A stretch of DNA of 64,000 nucleotides, taken from Erythroxylum novogranatense (Eukaryota; Streptophyta; Magnoliopsida; Malpighiales; Erythroxylaceae). The notes beneath the pieces are model-generated. The model made no database searches. It saw nothing but the letters and a program-made list of their open reading frames with translations, and had not been told where the DNA came from. The translations under genes and the position numbers were made by a program. The stretch spans positions 34,489,402-34,553,401 of the forward strand of contig CM057230.1 of the NCBI GenBank assembly GCA_029891385.1, written 5' to 3'. Within the stretch, counting starts at the first letter, position 1, and every line of letters begins with the position of its first letter. Shown here one piece after another: positions 23,001 to 33,650 of this stretch.

Positions 23001-23860
23001 GGCGAGGCCCCTTGTTTCCGAAATTGAGATGTTTATATTGTTAGGGATATCTTTTGGTGTAGATATCCGAATGAGGTGATCTTGGATTCGTTGTGATCTA
23101 AAAATTAAGGACTACAAGTTGTATGAAGAAGGGAAATTCGGGAATTGTTTCGGAAAGTTCGGGAATTTCGATGGAAATCGGATGGAGACTTTTAACGCTT
23201 TACTTTTTGCTTTTCGAGCTTTATTAAATAATTGCTATAGATATTAATTGTGTGGAAACTTGGTTTATTATAGGGAACCATCGCGAGAGGAAGGACAACA
23301 GTGAGTCTGATACTCAGCGATACTAGGTGGGTAATATGTTTATCGTTATTGTGTGTATGGGCAATTGCATGATGTGTGCTTGCTTGCGTTATATGACATT
23401 ATTTGTATTGAATTGCATGAGAGATGCTGAATATGCTTTGATCATAATTATGCATGGATTAATGGGCCTTTATGGTAATGAAAAGAATGGAAAGAATGGA
23501 AATTATGATATGCTTTGAGCATGAATCGAATGAATTATGTGCTTTGTTTGGGCAAGAGAGTTACGGATGGAGTCACGTGCACGTTGACATTTTTGAAAGC
23601 CTTCTCCATTTGCCGCTTGTGGCAACGAGATCCTCGAGAAATCGGACTCGGATGGATTACTGGATTTATCTTGGGTTATCCGGATGGATTACTGGAACTC
23701 TCGAGCGATTGTTTGTGCATACTACGATTGATTTGATGAGCATAAGATATGATGGATTTGATAGATTTGTTGCATAATGATTGATGCGATAAGAAATAGA
23801 AATTGCTTGACATATATTGATTGAATGTGAATTGAGTTGATGAATTATGATTTGCTAGTG

Positions 23861-23865
<5 letters not shown>

Positions 23866-23919
<54 letters not shown>
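23866..23919. repeat. (TA)n microsatellite in 3' LTR
   Basis: 27 TA units. The 5' LTR has only about eight at the same place, so the expansion or contraction happened after insertion. Confidence 0.95.
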
Positions 23920-23920
<1 letters not shown>

Positions 23921-24409
23921 ATTGATTGTGTGGCTGTTACCAATGGCTATAAGCGATATGCCATCGAGAACTTGTATTTCCCCATTACTCTCCCTCCTCA
24001 GTGCGGATCGAGGCGATAGTTGACTTGGCGAGGCATCTAAACTTCCAATTAATTAGAGCTTTGCCTTAAGTTAGTAATTTGGATTAGCCCTCCGAGCATT
24101 TTATCATGGAGCTTCTTTTGTATTTTGAAATTTCATTTTACTTTGTATTACGCTGCATTTGAGAATACTGTTGCATTTCTTCGAATGAGAATGACATATG
24201 TTTTATGAATTTGAGATATGGAAATGCATGCGATGGTATGTATGAGTATATGTTGATGTATGTGTGAATCGAATATATATATTGTTATACGAATCGAATA
24301 TGTCTTTGTATGGATGTTAGGATCGGGTCCGACGGTATATGGGCGCTGACGGGAAGGCGACGAGGGGCCCTCCCTCGGGGATTCGGACGTACGAGGCTCG
24401 GGCCCAACA

Positions 24410-24475
24410 ATACCATTTCATTTTTTGACCGATATTAACTGATACAAAATGATATCCATATCCTTGGTAATTAAA
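24410..24475 (-). mobile_element. hAT right end, separated by chromovirus
   Basis: Starts with the second copy of the ATACC target duplication and continues the hAT terminal sequence interrupted at 15291. It is related in inverse orientation to 11195-11260 (CCTTGG near the tip). The outer boundary is approximate. Confidence 0.5.
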
Positions 24476-24931
24476 CTTTAACTATCCTAATAGACTTTGG
24501 TTTCAACTTATACTAATTGGTCTTCAATTAGGACTTTACCTTCTCTTATTGGTGAATCCAATTATTACTGAACTTAATTCTTTTTAGATAACTAAGCCCT
24601 TTTAATGGGCCCGAAGTATTTAGGCATGAAGAAGGGCGGTGTGTTATAGTAAATAAAATAGATTCGCTCTGCATACTGAGTAAGGGTGTATTAGAGATTA
24701 AAGTGAGTTGTATTTTAATTAAAATTTATTAATTACCATAATATGGTGTGGATAGTTCATTGAATTGAGTTAGTTGTGCTAAGGTATTTTTGAAGATTAC
24801 CTATTAAGTTATTAAAATTTTTATTTGAAGTAATCGAGTAGTTTTAAAAATATTTTAAAAGAAATTATTAAATCCTAATTAGATTGGTTACTGTAGTTTG
24901 TCTTGTAATGCCGGGGGGTTGCTAATTAGCG
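24476..24931. other. Intergenic AT-rich stretch
   Basis: No gene or element recognised between the hAT end and the tRNA terminator. Confidence 0.5.
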
Positions 24932-24938
24932 AAAAAAA
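24932..24938 (-). terminator. RNA polymerase III terminator of tRNA-Val
   Basis: Seven T residues on the minus strand, beginning seven bases after the tRNA 3' end. A run of four or more T is the normal Pol III stop. Confidence 0.85.
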
Positions 24939-24945
24939 CTGATAT

Positions 24946-25018
24946 GGCGTCGCCCGGACTCGAACCGGAGACCTTCAGTGTGTTAGACTGACGTGATAAC
25001 CAACTACACCACGACACC
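24946..25018 (-). tRNA. tRNA-Val (anticodon AAC)
   Basis: A 73-base cloverleaf on the minus strand. The acceptor arm GGTGTCG pairs with CGACGCC (one G-T pair). The D arm contains TAGTTGG. The anticodon arm TCAGT-CTAACAC-ACTGA gives anticodon AAC with U33. The T arm has GGTTCGAGTCC (TTCGAGT loop). There is no intron and no encoded CCA, as for nuclear genes. It reads GUU valine codons and, by wobble with inosine, others. It lies 100 bases upstream of the RRM gene start and is divergent to it. Confidence 0.97.
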
Positions 25019-25118
25019 AGATGACCCGTTGGGAATGAATTAATTTATAATAATAATTTATGTTATAAATTTACTTTCTAATTCATGGTGACTAGAGGAT
25101 AAGCTCCTGGGCAAGAAC

Positions 25119-27238
25119 ATGTCAGGCAACTCGGTATCTCTTCTAACAATCTCACCCAGCAGTTTCGTGTTCTCTCCTTGCCTTGCTGCTGACAGACATC
25201 ATGTGACCGGACACTATCTCCGTCTTGTCTCAAAAGACCCATCTTCAGTCCTTTCACTCCATTTCAAAAACGCTCCTTTCCTACCATCTCCACCAGTTAT
25301 TCCACACGCCCCTTTCGATTTCCTTCATGTTTCAATCAAAAGATGGGATCTTTGGTGTCTTTATGCCCAAACTAGGCGAAGTAGAGGCGGCGGCGCCGTT
25401 ATGGAGATAAGTGACTTCGACGAGGACGAGTTCGAAGACTTTGGCAGCGACGAGGAAGTTCATGATGGTGGTGATGCTGAAGATGAAGTGGAGGAGATTT
25501 TTATGCCAGTTGAAAAAATGAGAAAGTGGTTTGCTAATAAGCCTCGTGGGTTTGGTGAAGGGAAGGTTTATGACACTTCTGTTGAAGATAAGCTGCTTGA
25601 AGAAATTGAGCGGAGTAGAAGAGCGCAAGCTGCTAATCTCAATAACCTCAAGAATAATCCTCCAAAGGCTGTGACCAGCAAAATTGAAGTAGCTAAGAAC
25701 AAAGGTGAGCTCTTTTTTCTTCTCGCTCTTAATCTTTTGTAGTATGACGTACTCGAAGTGTTTGCTGTGTACTTTTGCTATGGTAAACTGAACCAATACA
25801 TGGGGTTTGTGCAGTACCTGAAGTTGTACCAGGTGGAGTTCGTGTGCATGTTGTAAACCTTCCTAAGAAGAAGAACATTCATAGAGATTTGGAATTGGCT
25901 TTTAAAGGAGTTCGCGGTGTTGTCAATATTCATCCTTCTGTTGCTGGAAATAAGAAGACAAAGGACCCAATTTGCAAGGGCTTTGCTTTTGTAGATTTCA
26001 AGTGTGAAGCGGATGCTGCAAGGTATGATGGCATTTTCATATCCAACTGAACCATCAGAATTATATGTTCCACACGTATTTTGGTGGAAATCCGCCTAAT
26101 TTTTGGAAACTCTATCCTGCCCTTTATGATTACCAAATGCTGCTTTTAACAATATTATTTTGTCTGATTTATAGCATTGCAAGCTTGGTAAACTAGAGTT
26201 TCATAACGACATATTAGAGATTATCTTGCAACATTTTAAAGACCTTTAAGTTGGGTAGCTATAAACAAGGTGATTGAAGTCTGAAAATTTTTGTTCGCAA
26301 GTAGTTTTATTATTTCATAACATGCAAAAGTAGACAGTAAAAACATGAGCAGATCAAGGTACAATGTTATGGTTAGTTATCACGTGAAATTTAATGATTC
26401 TTCCACTGTTCCACAACTCCAGTAGTACTTGGATCATGATTATGCCAGGCAAAGTAGTAGCCTGGCATATGGAAGAATGTTACCTTGCAGGAAACGTCAT
26501 ACCATCAGATGTCTGGAATCCGTGACTGGTTCAATGCCTATGGAACTCTCTCTTTTTCTTCATTCATTTTAAATTTATCTCTATCATGGCAGGTTTGTGC
26601 AATTGTTTTCTGGTCAGAGTATAAAATTTGGTAGGATTGAAAAGGAAATAAGATGTAAGATGGCAAAATCACAAGCTTCCATCTTCTCTCGTGGTGAGTC
26701 AGGTGGTACCATCGATTCTACTCGATTCGTAATGCATCCTACCTTGGAAGCAGACCTTAAAGCTGATTCTGATAGGGACGATCCTCTCTTCGAGGGAACT
26801 GCCATCGAGGAATTGGAGGAACCAGATGATGAGCTCATAACATCAGAAATAGAAGAAGTATCACTGGACATGGAATCTTTTAGCTTTAGCGTAGAAGAGT
26901 GTAGTGATGATGATAGGGTAGATTCAACAGTTAAGCCTGTGACCATTCCTTCTTCCCTGAAAAAGCATCATAAGAATGGGATTGATAAGGAAAGGATGAA
27001 TGCTTCAGGAAAGAAAGGGAAGGGTTCAAAGCTGCATGTTCCAAGTTCGGCAAAGAGGTAATTTCCTGTATTTGGCAGTAGAATGGACGCATCGTTGTCT
27101 GCTTTTTACTGTTTTCCTACATTCATTCTACTGTGTTCATCCTGGTGCAGGTTAAGGGTCAAAGAGAAAACTCTGCTAACAGAAGTGTTCATTAAATATG
27201 CATCGCAGACTGCTTCAACTTCAATAGAAGAGAAATAA
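25119..27238 (+). CDS. RRM-domain RNA-binding protein, probably plastid-targeted (4 exons)
   Basis: Exons 25119-25704, 25815-26022, 26593-27057 and 27151-27238 join at GT...AG introns with all phases consistent, giving 448 residues plus TAA. Residues 1-95 are Ser/Pro/Arg-rich with few acids, like a chloroplast transit peptide. An acidic stretch follows (MEISDFDEDEFEDFG), then FMPVEKMRKWFANKPRGFG. One RRM lies at about residues 203-290, with RNP2-like VHVVNLP and RNP1-like KGFAFVDF; introns 2 and 3 flank and split it. The C-terminal half is acidic, then Lys-rich. RRMs bind single-stranded RNA. The arrangement recalls the Arabidopsis plastid protein RBD1, linked to 23S rRNA, but that is inference. 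A possible poly(A) signal AATAAA lies near 27440. No lesion was seen. Confidence 0.85.
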
Positions 27239-27903
27239 TTTGTGGCATTTCCTTATTAAAATTGCCCCTTTACCATTGGACTAGTGCAACCTGCATATGA
27301 CTGCACTTGCTTATCCTTTAGGATCACAAACATTTTTCGAATGGATGGATTCGAATTTTGAAGGTCCCTTCCTTGAATCATATTTATGCGCTACAAAACC
27401 AAATGGAAGGATCTTATGGCCAACCATAGATCCTAAAATCAATAAATGATTGATTGAACATGAGTAAACAAAGGTTAAACATCCTTTCTCATTTCAATTT
27501 TTAGATAGCTTTTTGAATTTCAGAACTTTTTGTGAGAAATTGAGCCAGATGCTTAAATTGATAGTGGATTGCCAAGTGAAAGTTAATCGGGTATTAAGAG
27601 TCTTTCATATTAAGAAACAATCCAGCATGAGATAAATTGTAAAATCAGAGAAGGAAACCAACAGGTACTTTGTATTTGATAATGAAGTCGACAAAACACA
27701 GGTTGTAGTGTCAATAGGAAAAAATAACAACAGAAGAAAAGATAAGAATGGACTTTACTAGCCAGATTTAGAATTAGGCTTTTACCGGGCATCCGCTACA
27801 AGAAAAAGGCCCACCTAAATGCTCTCGGCTTACTTCATCCGTTGGATCACGAAGAAGAGGTTTCTTCACCTCTCATCACAACTCTTATCATCGTCATCTA
27901 GAA
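27239..27903. other. Intergenic region between RRM and RNase H genes
   Basis: Holds the RRM gene 3' UTR (AATAAA near 27440) and the presumed promoter/5' UTR of the RNase H-like gene. No further gene or repeat seen. Confidence 0.5.
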
Positions 27904-28619
27904 ATGAACGCACTGTCCCGTGCGTTTTCTTATGCCACTACATTACTTGGAAGAGAGGCTCATTTCCCTTATAGTCGTTCGTTCTGTACAAAGGTTCTTA
28001 CTTTCTCATGTAAAAGAAGCTTCGAACAGTACGGACTTAAAGCTGCGAACTTGCAAATTCTATTGACGAGATTTCATGCCCAATGCTGCTCGTCTCGAAG
28101 GGTAAGTGGGAAAAGTTCGAGGAAGAAAAAGCCGATTCCTGAGCCAGTGGTTGGGGAGAAAAGGAAGGATGATTTCTTTGTCATAAGGAAAGGGGATGTT
28201 GTTGGTGTTTATAAGCGTCTCGATGACTGTCAAACTCAAGCTGGATCATCTGTAATTCTTTTATATCTCATTTTTCAGTTTATATGTTTGTTTGTTTGTT
28301 TCAATCTTGAGAATTTTGTTGCTGTACTTATTGCGTCTGCGATATTTAGATTCAACGTAGAAGGCTATGACTTGGTTGTATTGTTGGTTAGACCAGCTGC
28401 GTCAATTTTTTCTTTCGTTTTAGGATTTTTCTTTGTGTTTAAACAAAAGTTGGTTCCGAAAGTATATGCTGATTCGTGCAAATTAGTGACTTTGGCTGAA
28501 GGATTGACAAAAATAGAAATTGTTCTTCATTTTGGTAGGTAAGCGATCCTCCTGTCAGCATTTTCTAAGGGAACTGTTTATCTATGGCCACTAAGGAGTA
28601 TTTGATATCCCAAGGAAGA

Positions 28620-29093
28620 AGAACCGTGTGTTTAAGCTCCAGGCTGCTTTATCTTTTCTTATTTATAGCAATCATGCTTTTCCATTGATGATTGCTAAAC
28701 ATTCTTTTATCTCCATAAGCAAATGTAATTCAGTAGAGAAGTACACTCCTTACAAAAGTTTATAGGGCACCATTCTTGCGGGAGTGATAGTTATTTCAGG
28801 AATCAACAAATTCCATTCTCCACTTGTAGTCTCTGATTCTCTTAGCATAGAACAGCTAAAGCAATTGCTCTTATTAACATGCATATTTTTCTTGGACATC
28901 GGCTGTTTCCGAGCATTTGACTAATTGACTATTAGCAAATCTGTAAGCAACTTGAGCAGTATTGTAATTATAACATCATTGAAAATTTGTTATCCTTCTG
29001 TTTGCAGTTTATTGTCTCTAGACTATAGTATACGTGTCGGAGATCATGGCTGCCATAGTGTTGAGCACTCTTTGATAGTTTCAAAACAGTGTC
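28620..29093. repeat. Segment duplicated at 45783-46252
   Basis: Direct duplicate of 45783-46252 with a few percent visible differences. It covers the end of RNase H exon 2 and following intron. The match stops sharply at 29093, where the LTR-like insertion begins. Confidence 0.85.
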
Positions 29094-29095
29094 GA

Positions 29096-31922
29096 ATGTT
29101 ATCACTTTTATCGCCAAATTCACGTACAAAGATCACTTCTAATATCTTATTCAAGCATCAAATGCCTTGGACATTTAATGTCCATAATCAACACAATCAC
29201 AATCACAAAACAATTCAATACAGAATTTAAAATAAATAATTATTCAAGTGAGACTGTCTAGGTTATTCACAATTTGCTCCAGAAAGTTGTTGCCTCAAAC
29301 TCTCGACAACGTCTGGATTTTTGCACTCTAACTGCTTATCTATATCATGCAACATACATTTATACATCTTACTAATTTGCACAATTGTATAAATACTCAT
29401 TTATGCACATATGTATATATGAATTATATACAATGCATGCTCAATGACAATCCCTGGTATGTTTTCTTTATTCACATCACATGATCATTCATAAATCAAA
29501 ACTCATATGTGCCTAATTTGAACTTAGGTTTTACACCTCAATAATCCAAATTTAATCTGAGTTCATCACTCAATCAATCATTCCAACTTTTCTCAAAATA
29601 GATTTTTGGGTCAATTTTGCATGATCATTACGAAAAAGGAAATGAAGTATTTAGGTAACACCTTCTTATAAAAAAATGTTCCCATATGTCTTAAGTTTCT
29701 AATGACACTAAGTTCTTATAATTTGGTTTAGTATTCTGCAAATTATATACATAATACTTCAGACTGAATTCAAACTACAACAGTACCTGTACTCAATTTT
29801 AAGCCAAAATTTGAAACTCTTAAAGACAATTAAAATTTGATTCTTTCATGACATTTGTAGCCATATGTTTCTAGTATAATTTAAATAAAAAATCATCCCA
29901 TTTGGATATTTATAGATCCAGATATGATCAAAATACAGATGTGTGTTCAGTGAAAACACTCCATTTAATAATATTCCAATACACTTCATCATTTTCATCC
30001 TAAGCTCATCAATCAATCATTATCAATCCTTTCCTAATGAATTCAGATGGACATGAAATTTGGTGGAGAGGAAAACAATGTGTTAAGAGTTCGTGGTTCA
30101 AATTTCAAGTTAATCGGAGGTCTGGAGAAGAAGTTATGATCAAAAGAGTAAAGGATGTTCATGCTATCAAAAATCACTGCACTCTCATTGTCACGATCGT
30201 GCATTTCCAGTTGGTTGCTCAATCTCACGATCGTGTTTGTGTACGATCTTGCTCTACCCAATAGTTCCTCTTTGCCACGATCGTACTTGTGTATGATCAT
30301 GCACTATCTAATTTCTCCTCTCGTGTGCACGATTTTGCAACTCCTAGATAACCCTTTTTGTCATGATCGTGCAAGTCCATTGAGTGTTCCTTTCTGTCAC
30401 GATCACGCTTCTACACGATCTTGCAGCTCCTCTGAGATTCCCTCTTTGTCACGATCATGTTTGTGCACGATCGTGACATATGATATTCTCCAGATTTTAC
30501 GAAACTGTAGATTTTCCATCTCTTCTTCATCTCTTTTACTAAATCCAACATTTCTAACTTATGTCATCTTTATTTTCTCTTCATTCCTACTTCTATTTCA
30601 GCTTAACTCAACCATAATCAAATCAAAATCTATGATCAATCACAAACATAAAAAACCGAACATATCCAACATGCATTCCTCATATTTTTTTGCATTTCTT
30701 CATCTTCATCAACACTTCTATTTCATCTCTAACTTATCATTTTAATTTTTCCCATATCATGATATCACAGTACTCCTTTTTTCTTAAATCTAGACTCATT
30801 TTAGTTCATCTCTAAAACACCCAAAGAGATTCATAGATTAACAATAAAAACAGAGCATATGCATATCATCTTTCTATGAATTTTATACACTCTTTTTATA
30901 CACATTTTCAATGATCTTTCTATCATAAAAATCATTTCAACACCATCTTATGAAATATCGATCATCAAATATGCAAAAGCAAGACATGCGATACACCCTA
31001 GTTTCTCATTCATGTTTCAGCAAATAAATAACCTCATGTTATAAACATTTAACTACTAACTATCTTGATGCATGTTTCATTCTGCATATCATGAATAACC
31101 ATACGATACTTGTTTAAAATTCTAAACTCTTCAAAATCACGTGAACCCTATCTTTTCAATATCACATGATCATTAACAGTCAAAGGTTGTAGGGTTAGGT
31201 ATTTTAGTGACATTGAAGAAGATAACAAAATGAAAGTAGCAAGTGAAAGGTGAGAGCAAAGTTCGACGTTGATGTAGATTGGTGAGAAAATTCGTGAACA
31301 AGATGAAGAAAGTCATGAAGAAGAAGAAGTAAGCATGATTCAGACAATTAAATTGTCTTTCAAGTATAATCGTCGGAATAAAGACTAGGATTGGCAAGTG
31401 ACACATGTTACTTGCCATATGTCTAATTTCTACGAGTTTAAACTAGGTTCTCTTAATAAACTAGTCCGATCGACTCTAATTTCAACTCCAATTGTTTCTC
31501 AATTTTTAATGACATATGTCATTAAATTCCAATGTTATTTATCAAAATTTTCACTGCCATTTGACTCTTATTTCTACCTATTTATCAATTGTCTTGTCAC
31601 CTAGTATTTTTCCTAGTCCAAAAATACCCAAACTTTTAGAAATTTCCTAAATTTTACCAAACATTCTAAATCAGTAAAAATACTGTCCAAATCAATTTTC
31701 AACATATATAAGCTACAATTCTCAATATAATCACATTTATAAATCAATTATATTATAAAAATGTCAATGAATGCGTGCACAATCATTTTAATATGCAAAA
31801 ATCAATATTCACGTGTGTGTGTATACTATATTATGTATGAAATGCACTTTTAATTTCTCAGTAATCTCTCATATACACTATTCTAGGGTTCTAACCCTTA
31901 ATATGAGATAACGAAATGTTAC
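29096..31922 (-). mobile_element. Probable solo chromoviral LTR in the RNase H gene
   Basis: About 2.8 kb, ending ATAACGAAATGTTACA, close to the LTR end of the element at 34743-43562. It shows the same internal order: a palindrome cluster about 1.1 kb in, then a pyrimidine-rich stretch, then the terminal part. The left limit is set by loss of homology to the duplicate at 46252. No internal coding or second LTR and no clear target duplication were found, so the boundaries are tentative. Confidence 0.5.
30190..30480. repeat. CACGATCGTG palindrome cluster
   Basis: Perfect CACGATCGTG at 30192, 30226 and 30466, with near copies at 30276, 30328, 30362, 30398, 30413 and 30449, at irregular spacing of about 15-50 bp. 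Immediately before it, GAAGAAGTTATG (30126) and AAAAGAGTAAAGG match the sequence preceding a different palindrome cluster at 60603. Confidence 0.88.
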
Positions 31923-32538
31923 ATATTTGTATATTGAAACGTCGGTTCATAGATGAGCTATCATATACGTGTATCTGAGAAGAGTTATGAGTTTAAATTG
32001 CGTGCTATGCATATGATTAATAACATGAAGGATGCTATTGGCTCTTGGCTCATTTTAGATATTGCATGCTTTACAGGACAACAGAATATCACTGGGTGGG
32101 AAACCATTGATTAGTCATCTTTGATTACTATTGTGAACCATTTTAGGTACATATATTAGATAAATTATTGTAGATCATACTTGAATTGGAGTATTTTGCA
32201 TTTTGTATAAATGTGCTTATAGTTTTTTAGGAAGCATATGGATTGACATATGATTTTATGGATCATTTGAGGAAACACATAAAGCTAGATAATCATGCTG
32301 AGACTCATTGTTTCTCTGATGATCATGTGATTAGTATCATAAAAATATGTACAACAAATAAATATATTTTTACCTCTCGTATCTGTCGCAGGGATTATTG
32401 ACAAGATAATAGAAGAAACATTGTTGAACATTTTCTATCTAGAACCGGCGATAGATGCTTTTACTTCTCAAAAAATGAGAAAAAAGATGGAGGAAGGATT
32501 CAATATATTCCAGAACAGGCCTTGTCCTGTATGTGCAG
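31923..32538. other. Unassigned sequence before RNase H exon 3
   Basis: No recognisable gene. It ends in a good 3' splice site (CTGTATGTGCAG) for exon 3. It probably includes intron of the RNase H gene plus older inserted sequence. Confidence 0.4.
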
Positions 32539-32859
32539 AATTCTTACATTCTTGAGTTTGATGGTGCTTCAAAGGGAAATCCTGGACAAGCTGGGGCAGG
32601 AGCTGTGCTTTGGAAGGCTGATGGAAGTCTTGTATGCATTCCTTGCATTCCTTTTTATATGTACCATGGGTCTCTTTTTTTGTGCTTTGGTCTTTCTAAA
32701 CCTTCAATTCAATAGATATGCAGATTGCGGAAAGGATTGGGCCACCAAACCAATAATGTCGCCGAATATGAAGCTGTATTCTTAGGATTGGAACATGTTT
32801 TGAAGAAAGGCTATACGAAAATTAGGTTCATTGGTGATTCAAAACTTGTCTATCTTTAG

Positions 32860-33650
32860 GTTGGTCTCCTATTTTTGTTCTTTTGTCGTTGTTTAACCCC
32901 TTGAACCTTTTTCATTATCAATAAATGTTCACTAGTAAGACTCTCACTAGTAAAATTGGTTGTAGTAGGACTCTCATTGCTTGAGGGATCATGCAGATAT
33001 CCTATCCATCGTAGAAGTTTATCTTTTCTGTTAGTGTGCAGCAACAGAGTTTATATGCGTGTGCGGCATAGACTTTATGTGATTAAATTGTCAAAAAAAC
33101 ATATACTACGGTGGGATGCATGTCTTGGGTGTGAGCGAAGTAAATATCATGTAGGCGTGGGATAACGAAGGTGAAGTGGATTAATTGTTATTGGAAGAAT
33201 ATAGCTTTATGTGTATGTCTTTGGGGATTGAAAACACCGTGGGTTTTATAAAAAAGAGAAGTGGGCATTGGGTTTTATAAATAGGAGAAGTGGGCATTAA
33301 TTACATAGCTTACGTGATTGTTTTTAGGTATAGAAGACAAAGGTGGCTTTGGTTTGGAGTAGTGGAGTGCATTTATTGTTGATTGAAATCAATGTTGCAG
33401 TGGGCGTTGGATAAAAAATTAAGTAGTGGATTGGATAATAAATCAAGCTGTGGGCAAAGACCATCTTGTGCTGTGATTTTTTACAAAGGAGTTGAAATGG
33501 TGGGAATGCTATTGTGGCTAGTCTACCTTGGTAATCAGACGTTGTGAGCTAATGTTTTGCTACCTAGCTCTCAAGATAACGTTGATGGAATTTTTCAGAG
33601 CTGTGGCTTTATGTTGATGTTTATGTGAATCAACCCATTATTGTTGCGAT
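32860..33650. other. Unassigned sequence after RNase H exon 4
   Basis: The donor GTTGGT follows exon 4. A short direct repeat (GGGTTTTATAAA...AGAAGTGGGCATT, twice) lies at 33240-33300. The final RNase H exon was not seen. Confidence 0.4.

Larger units (their letters stand above)
15292..24409 (+). mobile_element. Ty3/gypsy chromovirus, Tekay/Del type, complete insertion
   Basis: LTRs 15292-17428 (2137 bp) and 22250-24409 (2160 bp) start TGTTAGACCCC and end GGCCCAACA. Flanking ATACC at 15287-15291 and 24410-24414 is a perfect 5 bp target duplication. A primer site for initiator-Met tRNA (17433-17444) and a polypurine tract (22235-22249) are in place. Internal order is gag, protease, RT, RNase H, integrase, chromodomain: the Ty3/gypsy order with the C-terminal chromodomain of chromoviruses. 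Several frameshifts make it non-autonomous now. It sits inside the right terminal region of the hAT element. Confidence 0.95.
22250..24409 (+). repeat. Chromovirus 3' LTR
   Basis: Homologous to 15292-17428 along its whole length. Differences cluster in the CpG-rich palindrome region (22765-23000), in the TA run (54 bp here against about 17 bp in the 5' LTR), and near the end (24320-24365). Confidence 0.95.
27904..32859 (+). pseudogene. RNase H1-like gene with viroplasmin-type N-domain, broken
   Basis: Exon 1 (27904-28251, 116 codons) starts MNALSRAFSYATTLLG, a possible organelle signal, and carries the hybrid-binding (viroplasmin-like) domain, FFVIRKGDVVGVYKRLDDCQTQ. Exon 2 begins 28539 (VSDPPVSIF) but meets TAA at 28566-28568, where family members have Lys, and then loses frame. 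Exon 3 (32539-32631) encodes YILEFDGASKGNPGQAGAGA with the first catalytic Asp. Exon 4 (32716-32859) has NNVAEYEA (Glu) and GDSKL (Asp) and ends in TAG where the family has CAG. The last RNase H exon was not found. The family cuts RNA in RNA:DNA hybrids. An LTR-like insertion lies in the gap at 29096-31922. Pseudogene by two stops and missing parts; base errors cannot be excluded. Confidence 0.82.

Noticed and set aside
28141..28251. Caulimovirus-like viroplasmin domain as an integrated virus
   Set aside because: The same domain occurs in cellular RNase H1, and exons 3-4 encode the plant RNase H domain; no viral genes nearby.
30155..30745. 196-residue plus-strand frame over the CACGATCGTG cluster
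   Set aside because: Pyrimidine-rich, Ser/Leu/Phe-rich, repeats the palindrome in translation (SLSRSC); no start context or homologous feature.
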